This document shows, piece by piece, positions 1 through 13,000 of a stretch of DNA of 64,000 bases. Positions within the stretch are counted from its first letter, which is position 1. Every line of letters begins with the position of its first letter. The notes below the pieces were generated by a model. That model worked only from the letters and a program-made list of their open reading frames with translations. It did no database searches and had not been told where the DNA came from. This DNA is from Leptidea sinapis (taxonomy: Eukaryota > Arthropoda > Insecta > Lepidoptera > Pieridae): contig NC_066284.1 of NCBI RefSeq assembly GCF_905404315.1, positions 10,186,001 through 10,250,000 of the forward strand, written 5' to 3'. The position numbers were made by a program, and so were the translations under genes.

Positions 1-104
1 GCACAGTGGGAAGGCTGTCGTAAAGCAGTAATGTGCGGTATTATTGTTTTTGGTTTGAAGTGGCTAGTGAAATTACTGGGGCAATAAAACTCAACCTTTT
101 CCAA
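1..104 (+). repeat. SINE-like interspersed repeat A, partial
   Basis: It contains AAAGCAGTAATGTG and AAATTACTGGGGCAA, diagnostic words of a roughly 300-bp family also seen at 3491-3660, 8551-8793, 13218-13535, 34440-34712 and, inverted, near 15866, 21405 and 42611. It sits in the Itpr intron at the window's left edge. Confidence 0.6.
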
Positions 105-129
105 AGTGGTGGTAAATGTGAGAAGAATA

Positions 130-244
130 GAAATAGAAACTAAAATAGACATAGCACGCCCAAACATTGCACTCAAATTTAAATTCTGCCCAGTAACCTC
201 AGTAGACGTAGAACGTTCCTTTTCCGCATACAAAAAATTTTAAG
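130..244 (+). mobile_element. hAT transposase C-terminal relic
   Basis: One frame reads ALKFKFCPVTSVDVERSFSA then YKKF and a stop. PVTSxDVERSFSxYK is the signature of the hAT-superfamily C-terminal dimerisation region. Only this fragment is recognisable. It lies in an Itpr intron and is not part of the receptor. Confidence 0.7.
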
Positions 245-486
245 CGATCGTTGACACAATTTGTCTACAGAACATTACAACACTAATTATTAGTAAGTAC
301 ATATTTTTAAAGGTAAATCTTAAATTTCATTGTTACCTAAGTAGGTATATCTTGTAATAGTTTTTTCACAAATACGATTGTCAGTACAAGCTCTTAAAAA
401 ATAGAATAAAAATATTTAAAAATATGACTTTATATTTTTTCCTGTTTAATTGTATGCATATTTTGGCCCTTTTTATGGATTTTCGT

Positions 487-560
487 GCATATTTTAGTTA
501 TTTTACTTGCATATTTTAGTTAATTTACTGGCATATTTTAGTTATTTTACTTGCATATTT
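487..560 (+). repeat. Short tandem repeat, 22-bp unit
   Basis: The unit GCATATTTTAGTTATTTTAC plus TT starts at 487, 509, 531 and 553 with small differences. It may be the sub-terminal repeat region of the neighbouring hAT relic. Confidence 0.7.
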
Positions 561-924
561 GCATGCATATTTTGGACATTTTTTGTAGCATATAATCCGG
601 TCTCTAGTTATGAGGTTTATAATACTTTAAATTTCAAACTATTATATTGTTAGCTACTCATACATAGAATAACACGAACTAAAATATTAGGTTGACCAAA
701 TGGTCCGGACACTATCTATATGCGAAACACAAACAACTTCAATATTTTGACCTCAAAACCTAGTATTATCGGAGTAAAGCGCAACTACGACTAGTTTGAT
801 CTGCTGTGCCAATTTTGCTAAAATACCAATACACGCCCCTGACGAACACCTCTCTTATGCGAGGCAAGAAGTTTTCTATATTGCATTGATCATTTAAATT
901 TTTAATTACTTTTTTCCAAACTAG

Positions 925-1067
925 CTAAAAGTCGCAGCATCGCTATACCCCTCGAGCTGGAAGCAAAGATACAGACCGTGTTCGATAAAGCAGCCGCCCT
1001 CTCCCGGCAGACCAGCAAGTGGCTGCTCGCGTCCAAGACATGCAAGCTGGACAAGATGCCATCGCAG
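925..1067 (+). CDS. Itpr: Itpr exon 1 of window (regulatory region)
   Basis: It encodes KSRSIAIPLELEAKIQTVFD and onward, like the SRSMAISLDLE segment of vertebrate receptors. The acceptor is TTCCAAACTAG and the donor GTGAGT. It starts with two bases of a split codon and ends in phase 0. Confidence 0.88.
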
Positions 1068-4000
1068 GTGAGTCACTATATTTGATATTGTACTAGTTGA
1101 CCCGACAGACGTTGTTCTGTATATAATAAACAAAATTATGTTTTTGTATGAATTTGTCAATAATATATAATAACATCAAAAATTATTTCATTAAATATGC
1201 AGCCTGCTGTCGTAATGAAATTGTTTCACAGCAGAACTGTCAAACCGTGCGTCAGTAAATTCTCTCATAGAAATTATGTATGGACACATCAAAGGAAAAA
1301 CAAATTTGTTGTTTTTATTTAATTTAGCAGCATTTTCCTATTTATTCACCTTTTAAACCTTCTCTGGCCTTCCACAAATAATTCAAGACCTAAATTTGCC
1401 AAATCGGTCCAGCCGTTCTCGAGTTTTAGCAAGACTAACGAACAGCAATTCATTTATATATATATATATATATATATATAGATTAACTGGCGCACGAACA
1501 AATGTTCAAAGACACGCTGGCCATAACAGTGAGTATAATATGACCTGGGCCTGCCAGACACTCAACGTGTGGCATGGGAAGTAGCGAGAAATGGAGGCAG
1601 AGACGTAGGTAGTGTGGTAACAATACTCCATACTGGCAATATGGGCGCGTGTGGCTGCGCGATTAATTACGCGAGTGAAGCAGTGTGTCTAGAGAGTGGG
1701 TAACATGGCGGTACCGTGAGGAGCATAGCGTTGAACAACACAATAGTGTGGCAGACCTATTTGATGAAGATGGAGTATCTCAATCTTCAAATATTTTCCA
1801 GAGTAATCTCCAGAATGACAGATCTGTGATGGAAGGTCTTCAGGAGATCGTGTCGCTGCTTGAAGAGCAGCTCCGCCCACTACTGCAGGCGGAACAGTCG
1901 CTGTTGGTCGACATCCTGTACAAGCCCCATCGGTTGTTCACCAGCCCCGGGGAGCTGATGCATCCTCACACCAGCGGGATCTTTATCTCTAGGTGAGCAC
2001 AAATAGTGAAAGGTGTTCAAAAGGTGGTGTACTTTTATGTTACTGGAGCTCCTTTTTATGGAAAAGGAAGACAAATGAGCGTACCTGGTCACGTGGTGTG
2101 AAGTGATCACCACCGCCCACATTCTCATTCAACACCAGAAGAATCATAGGAGCCTTGCCAGCCCGGAAGGTGAACGCTTGATTCGAAATCGATTACATCA
2201 CACACCCGTCAGTCTGAGACTGTTTCACCGGCACTCATTTGTATACCCTAATATGACAGTACTGGAGCACCGCTGTTTTGTGGCATAGATAAGTGTAGTA
2301 ATACTTGTGAAAATCTACACAAAGTTCTCGTAAACTTTGAAAATGGCTTTAATTCAATATTGTCGTTATGTTATTCGACAGATTAATACGTCACACGGAG
2401 AAGCTTCTAGAAGAAAAGGAGGAGAAGTTGTGTGTGAAGGTGTTACGGACTCTGAGAGAGATGATGGCTGTGGATCCGGAATATGGGGACAAGGTAATAT
2501 TGCTGACTGTGTTTCATAGCTGTCAAAATTATTATTTCTTGAGTAAGACTCAAATAGATGGCGAATGTGTCGATTGGTATATAAGTAAGATAATAAAATA
2601 GAGATGATCTTTAACTTAATACTTACAATATATATCTTTTAAATATATGTTTAAAAACACTGGGATCTCTATGACATGATAGACCAGTCACTCTAAGTAA
2701 CGCACATATATAGCTTACTTGATGCATCATTGAAGAGTCAATATTTTTAATTACTTATGATAAACCCATGATATTTCATCACTGTTGTAGTTCCATGGAT
2801 GCGTCATGATCATGATCGAGAAAAGTCATGAATACGAAAAATATCCCGTTACTAAAGTTTAGTTTCTTCGGTAAAATAAACTAAAACTTATAGGATGCGA
2901 TAAATAATCATGTTTTAGTCGGAGGTTATCACCTATCATCAAATGAACCCTATGCTCGTCTCATAATGGATGACAAATAGTAGGCATACAACCCTCTTCT
3001 TTTCATATTTTTTACATATTTTTTTTTATTTATGGAATAGGAGGACAAACGAGCGTACGGGTCACCTGTTGTTAAGTGATCACCGCCGCCCACAATCTCT
3101 TGCAACACCAGAGGAATCACAGGAGCGGCTGGCCTCTAAGGAAGGTGTACGCGCTTTTTTTTGAAGGTACCCATGTCGTATCGTCCCGGAAACACCGCAC
3201 AAGGAACATCATTCCACAGCTTCGTAGTACGAGGAAGAAAGCTCCTTGAAAACCGCACTGTGGAGGACCGCCACACATCCAGATGGTGAGGATGATATCC
3301 TAACTTGTGGCGTGAGTAACTAACTATTAAACTTTACACTTATGGTAATTTTTTCAGGGTAACCAATTACGCAGCAAGCTTTTGTCTCAGTACTTTGTGA
3401 ACCGCAAGTCTGAACCCAAAGTGCAGGGACCTCCCGTCGTGGTAGCCGTTACACACGGACCTGGTGGTGAGATATTACTATTATTTATCAACCAGTGGGT
3501 GGCTTCTTTGTACAGGATGCCGGGTAGATTATGGTTACCACAACGTCGGCTATTTTAGCCGTGAAGCAGTAATGTGTGAGCATTATTGTGTTTCGGCCTG
3601 AAGTGCGCCGTAGCTATTTAAATTACTGGGCAAATGAGACTGACATTTCCTACCTAGCCGACATCCTGTGCAACGAAGTCTTAAGAAATAAACTTGTTTC
3701 GTTCAAACTAAGCGCTTTTGAATAGTCACTATAAAATATATTTCTTTTAATTACTGAATTTACCATATGTTCGGAAAAAGTAGAGCTCGAGAGAAGAACA
3801 TACAAGAAACTCAACGGCTACTTTTTTACAATAGCTGTATGTAAAATTATTATAATAATGCGGAATGTGTATTATATTTATACATAATAAATTAGTTTTT
3901 AAGGTGCTGTGTCCAATATATGAATCGTGCTCAAAGTTAAAACGTTTGAAATATCAAAATTGCTTAAAAATAAAATGTATAAATATAAATTATCGTATAT

Positions 4001-7000
4001 TTGATGCATCAACCTTTAGAGCTTGAATTCATTGTTTGTGTAAGGATGCTTCATGAACATGATGGTCGTGATTACTGTTATAATTAGTTATCGTATCAAA
4101 CAAGTACATACCTATAATAGTGTGCCTACTAATAGGAAAATATACAGCTAGTGTGATGTTTAAAAAGTAATTTAAAAATATATTTTATATTTTAATTTAA
4201 TGTTTCATATATTTTTTATAAACTTGAATTCCGAACTCCATTCCCAATCGGTTTTTAGTTAACCTTTGAGATCTTTTTTTTAAATATTGAAGACACCTGA
4301 TACCAACTGGAAAGAGCTGAACCTCTAACGATCCTCTCCCTGTAGAAAGTGAGCCACGAAACTCCATATAACATTTTTAGCGAATGTTGGAAGAACATTT
4401 TAGCAGAATTTCTTATATTAATGCGCGTCCGTAAGTAATCACCTGTCCACATAGCATCAGAGGAATTACTTTTTTATATTATAGAGAGTGAAAGTGGCTC
4501 ACCTAATGGGAAATGAAAACCGCCGCCCCAAGCGGCAACATCTACAATACCAGATTTCAAGAGCTGTTATGCCAAACCTATACACATAGCAGATAAATCC
4601 ATGCGACATTATTTTTTCAAACTCGTGGTTGTGGAATACCAGACATTTTGACATGATGAGAGCTAGTCTGTTTGAAGATAATAAACCTGTCATAGAAAAG
4701 TAACGGTTAAATCCCAATATTCCTAGTCAAAACCTTTCCATTCAGTAATGAAACAGGCCTCTGTACCATATAATACCTATTTAGTATTTGTTGGTTTTTG
4801 TTGTCGTAATATACTGTGTGGAGTATTAAATAGTTGAGTGTATGTTTTTTTTTCACCACGCATGCGCAGGAGACGTAGTACATCCTCATCAAACTAAGGC
4901 AGGTGGGTTGAGTTACATCAAATAATTGACACATTGCACTGTGATTTGACAACGCACGCTAATATATGAAATTTAGTGGATGTCTTGATGCTTCGCTTGT
5001 AATACAACACTACTACCATTTAAAAATGGGGCGTGAATTACAAAAGTTTACTACATTACAAAGAGTTTTATACTGAACAAGAACTGCAAGCTGAACAAAA
5101 TGGCGTCAAAGAGTTGATGCGAGTGAAAGTAGCTTGGAGGTCGTATGTCCGAGCTGTGCCTTTGGGGGTCTTAAACCTCTGCCTACCCTTTTGGGAGACA
5201 ACAATGATGGTATCACATCTAATAATAATGATATATTTTTACGTTTATTTATAAGAATACTAGCTGACCCACCAAACGTTGTATTACCGATATTAAAATC
5301 GCGATACAAATGTAACTGTTGATCGTAGACGGGTGAAAATTTGAAGTTGTATTTTTTAATGCTGACTCATAATCAAACAAATTAAAAAAAATGTTAAAAA
5401 AGTTAAAAAAAAATGTCGTGGACCACCCTTAATATTTAGGGGGATGCAAAAGAGATGTTGTCCGATTCTCAGACCTACCCAATATGCACTCAAAATTTCA
5501 AGAGAGTCGGTAAAGCCGTTTCGAAGGAGTTTAACTACAAACACCGCGACATGAGAATTTTATATACTGTCTATAAATATCAGATACAGACAAAATATAA
5601 TAATATTCTTTAGACCAATCGAATATCAGGCGCCTCGAAACTCCTCCTTTTCTAAGACGGTTTTGTGTGTTATTATAATTGTTGTTTGTGTGCATAATTG
5701 GTAATGGCTTAAACAGTTGTGTTAATATAAATAAATTGTGTTGAGTAGTTATGTGAATGGATAAATAACAGAAGAACATTTCTTCACTCTGGTTAGTATT
5801 TTTGCTTTAAATAAAATGCTGTCGTCTAAATCAGGATGGAATAAAAAGACAAAGAATATTTTGTATTTTTGCTTTTTGTTTAAAAAAATACAATATTCAA
5901 CAAGAATTTTTTATTTCAATACTATAATTTGATACTTAGCTGTTAGTTTTAGTCGTAAATATATAGCCCGTAATTTTTTTAGTATTTTTGTCTCAACTAA
6001 TAACATTTTTGGGGCGCTCCCTTTTTCCTTTTACTTCTTGACACTCGGCTTCATACTTATCTTAAACATTTATTATTTTTTAGCGAAAGTACTGATGCGT
6101 ACGGGACAGACTCTCGCGCAAGTGCAGGCTCATTTAGACCGCGAGGGTGCCTCCGATCTAGTGGTGGAGCTGGTCATCAAGAGCACCAACAGGCCGGCCA
6201 TCTTTTTGGAAGCTATTCAGCTAGGTAAAAGTTTCTTAGTCACATTTCTTGAAGCAATGAAATATAATAAGCAAGTGAAACATTAAATTGTTGTCTCGGG
6301 TAGACGGCCGCAGTACAATGTGTGGACTAGTAACTAAAAAAACCGATTAAATGCAAGTCGGACTTGCACAACTACTAAGATTTCCGTACCTTTTTAGAAG
6401 ATGTGAACAATATGTATTTGTTAATAGTTTTCTAAAAAAAAATATTGTTTTATATTTCCCATATTGGTTTTTATTATTTATTTTCATAGTAACATGACAT
6501 TGACTACGCCAGTGGCTCATATCATACTGCCTTTCTGGCACTTACTTTGAATAGTAATTAAAATATGTGAAAGCGGGGGCTTTATGCCTCTAAAACGTGA
6601 CCTTGCCACTAGGGGACTTACTTGATATTGCGGTGCTCAGCTCGTAGAGTTTCAAATTGTATCACTTGTTTACACAACACAACTCTACACTTACTAATTA
6701 TATTAATGCGGTTTCGTTAATGCCAACTTAATCGTGCGCGTCGGCAGAAGTTCCAAGCGAAGACTGACCAATCGTTTTTTAATATGGTGGAGCGCGGTCA
6801 CACTGAGGATTAGGCATTTAAAGTAAATGGCGCGAACACACTAACAATTTCAGCAAGCTAATATTTGCGAATTATGAGTTACAGCCCGCTGACAGACAGA
6901 CGGACATCTGAGACTTTGTTATAGGAGTCCTTTAACCTTCGGGCACGGAATCTTGGAGATAAGCCAAACAAAGAGATCGTCCGTCATGGAGATAAGAAAC

Positions 7001-10000
7001 ATATAAATCCGAAAAAAAAAGAAAATAAAACTTTCATGAAATAATCATTACTGATGATAAATTTGTTGTTGATGTTTTAGGTATAGCACTGCTGGAAGGA
7101 GGGAACCCCATCATTCAGAACAGTATATTTACTAAACTGCAGAACGGTGAAATATCTCAAGCATTCTTAAAGGTAACAGTTATAATGTATTTAGTATACG
7201 TTTTATCGAGTCTCTTGCCGGATTCTTCTCAGCCATAATGGATGGTATCACTTATTGCAAGTCAAAAACTACCCCTTCGAAAAATTATGCCTCAGACCCT
7301 CAGGTCTCGGATCAGAAGAACGAGTGCAAGAAACTCAGCAGTATTCTTTTTTTTCAATAGTTAGAATGTAATATCGTACAATAAAATTTATTATTTAATA
7401 GCCTGAGCGCGATCGCTCCATTTCCAATCTATGGTATCTGGATAGGCGTATGATTGTGAAGAGAAGGCGCCTTGGTGCCACCCGCATCCTATTGTTTTAT
7501 AAATGTATTTCCTATCACGGGTGCTGCACGCGCGCGGATCGCAGATTAGCGACAGGTGGAACTTTACCTTGCGTGTGGGCAGGAGCGTTCGGAGTAAATG
7601 CATGTGGATTAGCTCCAGAAATCCGCGTGACAGGAAAACCCCCTTATGTGAAGACTTTAATACTATAACAATATGGTCGCTGAAGCATTGCTGGACGGTC
7701 GGCCCGGTGAGCAGCGCTCTGAGCCTTCTCACTAACCGGTTTAAGATTTGACTAGTGTCATTAAAAAAGTCATTTATTTATTTAATTCATAAAGGAAGAC
7801 CAACAGCGTACAATAGTTTTAAAGAAAATCGAATAGTAACAAAAAGCCAATTAAAGGTCCTCACGGATAGCAACATATTAGTTTAAAATAGTTATGTTGT
7901 AGTAATTTTTACTACACAAATGTAATTCAAAAATTCCTTTGAATTTTGTATCCTATTTGTTTTGAACATTTTCTGGGATCTTGTTAATATATAAGACTTA
8001 CTAACTCTACTTACCTGAGTACCTAGTAGGCATTATATGAAAAGTGTAATAAATAAAGAAAAAACTATGTTAATAAATGAGATGAGTATATAAAATACAA
8101 GTCACTTTAAAAAACTACACTGTATATACAATAGGTATAATATTATAATTTCTTGTAACTTGAAGATGTTATACAGTTCTCTATAGTTGAGTTACTACGA
8201 ACATTTATAATGTAACCATAAGAAAGAAAGAAAGAAAAAAAAGTTTGCTTATACCGTATAGTAGGTAAATATGAATACAAAACACTTAAAAATTAAAATT
8301 TAAAGCGAACCTAACTGTAGAATATTATTTTCTATACGTCAAAAAGTAGTCCCGTCCCAACTCTGGCTTGAAAACCAAAGTTGGTCTTCCCTCGGGCCAT
8401 TTGATGACGTCGATTTTAGCTTGTAAACTAATAAAAAACACTGAAATATATAAAGGAAACTTATATTGATACCGCAGTGTACCTCGGTGTGTGACAACGA
8501 GTATCAACTTAAAAAAATAATCAATTTAAAATTGTTATATATATTATATTGATGCCGTGAAGCAGTAATGTGTAAGCATAACTGTGTTTCGGTATGAAGG
8601 GCACCGTAGCTATTGAACTTACTGGGCAAATGAGACTTAACTTCCTATGTCTCAAAGTGACGAGCGTAGTTGTAGTGCCGTTAGAATTTTTGGGGGTTTT
8701 CAAGAATCCTGAGCGGCACTGTAATGGGCAGAGCGTATCAATTACCATCAGCTAAACGTCCTGCTCGTGTTGCCCCTTATTTTCATATAAAAATGCCTGA
8801 GAACTTAGTGAACTTATTGCGGTGAACGTGACGCAGGTGTTCTATGACAAGATGCGTGAGGCCCAGCAGGAGATCAGGTCTCTGGCGGTGAGCAGCACCA
8901 CGACTACTGCCGCCGACAAGAGAGCGAGCCACGCCGACCGACAGAAACAGGCCACGCCTGATGGTACGACACTTACATTAGGAAACACTAATTAATTCAT
9001 GAATCTAACGCTGAGCGTACTTAGACTTTGCTCAGACTATACTTTCGTAGAACCAACTGAGCCAACCGTTCGAGTACCGCCTCGTTATAAAATTATGAAA
9101 TAATACATAATTATAAAAAAAAGGTGAAGCCACAACCTGAAAGTTGAACAAACCAAACAGAATTTTATAACGGGGCGGTACTCGAACGGTTAGCTCAGTT
9201 TGTTAGAGCACCGGCACGGAACGCCGGAGATCGTGGGATCGAAACCCGCATCGTTCATTAAATTTTGTTTTTCAAATTTTATTTGTGTATTAATCCTAGA
9301 AGTGAGGGTTATCACTTTAAAAACATAATATATTGCTTAGGCTATTGAAATTCAGTTTGAAATGGCTGGCTATATGTACCATTGTAAAAACCTCATATAT
9401 CTTGCCTCAAGTTTTGATTGGTCTGGTTTGTTCAAATATCGCTGACTTTTTGTAAATTAATAAAATTGGTGCAGGCAAGCCAGGAGCTGGTCCTATAGTG
9501 GTGGGGGAGGATATGGATGAAGAGGTGACCAACGCGTGCGGCTCCGCGGTTCACGCCTACTCCGACATACACACTATGTCGCACGGTACTATACATACAA
9601 ACATATCATATTCTTTGAGAAGAAAGAGTATACATATATACGACAATTTCTTACATTCAATGCATTTTACATAAAAACCTAATATACATATATACCAAAA
9701 TTTATGACTATGTATATTTTGATGAAAATTCTCCTTATCGAAGTACCGCAATGTGATCTAACCTATAAGAAAGACACTGTGTGATAAATTTTAAAATTAA
9801 CATAGTGGACAGTGGTGTAATAAAGAAAATAATTTGTAGATATACTAGCTGACCCAGCAAACGTTGTATTGCCGACATTAAAATCGCGATACAAAAGTAA
9901 CTGTTGATCGTAGATAGGTGAAAATTTGAATAGGTGAGAATTTTTATATGTATTTTTTAATGCTGACTCATAATCAAACAATTAAAAAAAATTGAAAAAA

Positions 10001-13000
10001 TTTAAATCGTGTGGACCACCCTTAACATTTAGGGGGATAAAAAAAATAGATGTTATCCGATTCTCAAACCTACCCAATACGCACTCAAATTTCATGAGAA
10101 TCGGTCAAGCCGTTTCGAAGGAGTTTAACTAAATACACCGCGACATGAGAATTTTATATATTAGATAGTCCTAACCGGTACCCATATCATTCAAACCGCA
10201 ACACATAACTACAAATGCAACGCTGTATTGCGGCACATATATATACGAACAGAAAAAATTGCATTGAAAAATTTATTGCTTGGAAAAATCTGGGCGTTTC
10301 ATTGTTTAAGCATGATAGTACCAATATAACACTTTTGATGAAGGTACAACGGTTTTGGAAGAGATCATGGCGGAGAAGAAACGCTCGAGTGGTAGCGGTG
10401 ACGTGCTACCGGCCAAAGTGGCCGTGATGAAGCCCATCCTGAGGTTCCTTCAACTGTTGTGCGAGAACCATAACCCCGACTTGCAGGTTTGTCTATATTC
10501 AACTAGGGTCGCGGAGAAGAAATGATTCTGGTCTTTGACCCGTGGACTATACAATTCGCTCATTATATGAAACAACTGCAAAAATATGCAACTGTTACTA
10601 AATTTTGCTATTTATTTTACGACTAAAACTGTAAATATAAATTTCAGAATCTATTACGCAACCAGAACAATAAATCCAACTATAATCTGGTGTCGGAGAC
10701 ATTGATGTTCCTCGACTGCATCTGCGGGTCGACTACCGGAGGCCTAGGACTCCTGGGGCTTTACATCAACGAGGGCAATGTGGCGCTCATCAACCAAACC
10801 CTCGAAACTCTTACTGAATACTGTCAAGGTTTGGTTTCTCATTTCATACAACCCTGATTAATAACATATGTGCCTTATTCTATTATAAATCAAGTAAATT
10901 ATCATTCATATATTCATAGCACATATAAATTAAATATTCCTCACAAGTGTGGATTATCTCAAAGAAATCATTGAATGACTTTTAAGAGTTGCTTTTCACC
11001 AACTGATCGGCATATTTTTATAGCATCGTCTCTACATGAAAGTAAAATGGCAAAACAATGAATTTACATTATATGATTTATACGTCTAGATAGACTATGA
11101 CAGCTGTGAAAACATCGAAAAAAAAAATCAGTTTAGAGTAAACCTCTATTTTGAGCAATGCACGCCCACTAACACAAAGTGTCATACAAATCGCGAGTGT
11201 AAGACGTAGCTTGTCAGCACATTAAAGTATAAAACCTGGCCTGTAAGAGACTTTAATCTAGACATATAAAATATGTAAGAAATTTATTATATATCGTTAT
11301 GTTTAAATGACGTAAAACTTATGATTTGTAATAGTAATATTGTGTGTAACGAGTTACTATGTTATAAATTAGAAAACTCACATACTTGTACGCTAGGGCC
11401 GTGTCACGAGAACCAGAACTGCATAGCGACCCACGAGAGCAACGGCTTGGACATCATAACAGCACTCATCCTCAACGATATCAATCCGCTGGGCAAAACT
11501 CGGATGGATCTCGTGTTAGAGCTCAAGAACAACGCTTCCAAACTACTGCTGGCCATCATGGAGTCTAGGAACGACTCCGAGAATAACGCTGAAAGGATCT
11601 TGTACAATATGAATCCTAAGCAACTGGTAAGTTGACATACCTTTTTATGCACACTTAAATATAGTGCTGCTAAGGGTTCTTGAGAACTAAATACAAAAAC
11701 AACATTCAACAGCACCGTGAAGGCTCTCGTCGGTTTTGGGGCTATCAATAAATTACGACTCACGAATTTTTGACCCCTACACCTTCCTTGTCGCAGCTGG
11801 TCACATTGTTAAGAGCCCCCTCACCCCTTACCTAGTGTGACGTCACATATTTCGCAATTATTTTTTGTTTCATTTAAATTATTTTACAATGAAATCAACA
11901 TTAATTCAAACAAAGGCATGAAAATTAACGGAACATAAAAAATATATTATATTTGCAAGTTTAGTTGGTATATTGTTTAAATTTACTGTTATATTTAGAA
12001 ATAAAATATTATATTTTGAAAAAATGTGATGTCAAATTTGGGACATCTCCCCCCACCCGTTGTCACACAATGTCACACTTCGTCGATCCCCTCCTTCCTC
12101 CTTAACGTGTGACGTCATTTATGGATGGCCCCTTTAAGAGCTTGATTTATGGAAGAGAAGGGCAAACAAGCGTATGGACCCTGTATTCTTATTCTAGGCG
12201 AGAGAATAAGAGAAATTAAGGAGCCGTGATACGACAAAAGAAATTTGAAATGTAGTTAATGGTCAGCTTGGGTCGTATGGGGGTTTGTCCACGCGCCATT
12301 TTAGTATTAGGGCTAAGCACAGGCGCATGACTCAAGTGTCTGTAAAGCAGCACAATTTACATATATATACAACATCATCTACACCTATTTGAATGTGCGA
12401 GCAAAATATTAGTACAAATTAGATCGTGAAAAACCGTTCGAGTGACGTATAGTCATAAAATCTTGTATGGTTTGTTCAACTCTGTTTTCAGGTTTGTGTA
12501 ATTAATCCCAGAAGTGAGGGCTATCATTTTAAAAACATAACAAATTGTTAAGATTTGCAAGAGCGACATCTCAAGTCAATTTTCTAATATGCAAATATTG
12601 GGGTTGAGCAGGTAAAGTAGATCCTTTAGATGAAGACACAACCTGAGAGTTGAACAAACCATACAAGATTTTATGATACGTGACACGAACGGTTGGCTCA
12701 GTTGGAAAGAGCGCTCGCACGGAACGCGAGAGGTCGCGGGTTCGAGTCGCGCATCGTTCCTAAAATTTTGTTTTCAAGCTAACCAATTTATATGCAGTAT
12801 TGTGTATGTGTGTGTAGGTGGACGTGGCGTGTAGTGCCTTCCACCAGGAGCACGCGGCGGACGCGGACTCCGACTGCGACGATGACACGCCCTGCGCCGC
12901 CGTCTCGCCCAAGGAGGTGACGTGACAATATATAAGTCTTAGATAATTTGTACGTCTAGATAGAGCGTCATGCTGCTAGACAACCATTTAAGACAGGCCA

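Larger units (their letters stand above)
3467..6083. other. Long Itpr intron, mostly unrecognised
   Basis: It holds a SINE-like repeat A copy (3491-3660) and a Lep1-like relic (5261-5565). The rest is AT-rich with short ORFs that match nothing I recognise. Confidence 0.6.

Noticed and set aside
5033..5254. Small exon or gene in the long Itpr intron
   Set aside because: The 73-codon frame shows no similarity to IP3 receptors, breaks the phase of flanking exons and lies next to a Helitron-like relic.
9184..9256. Functional tRNA-Ser(GGA) gene
   Set aside because: C instead of U at position 33, no long variable arm as serine tRNAs have, and the unit is repeated with its flanks elsewhere in the window.
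11404..11763. Minus-strand frame of 119 codons
   Set aside because: Mostly antisense of the conserved Itpr exon 11.
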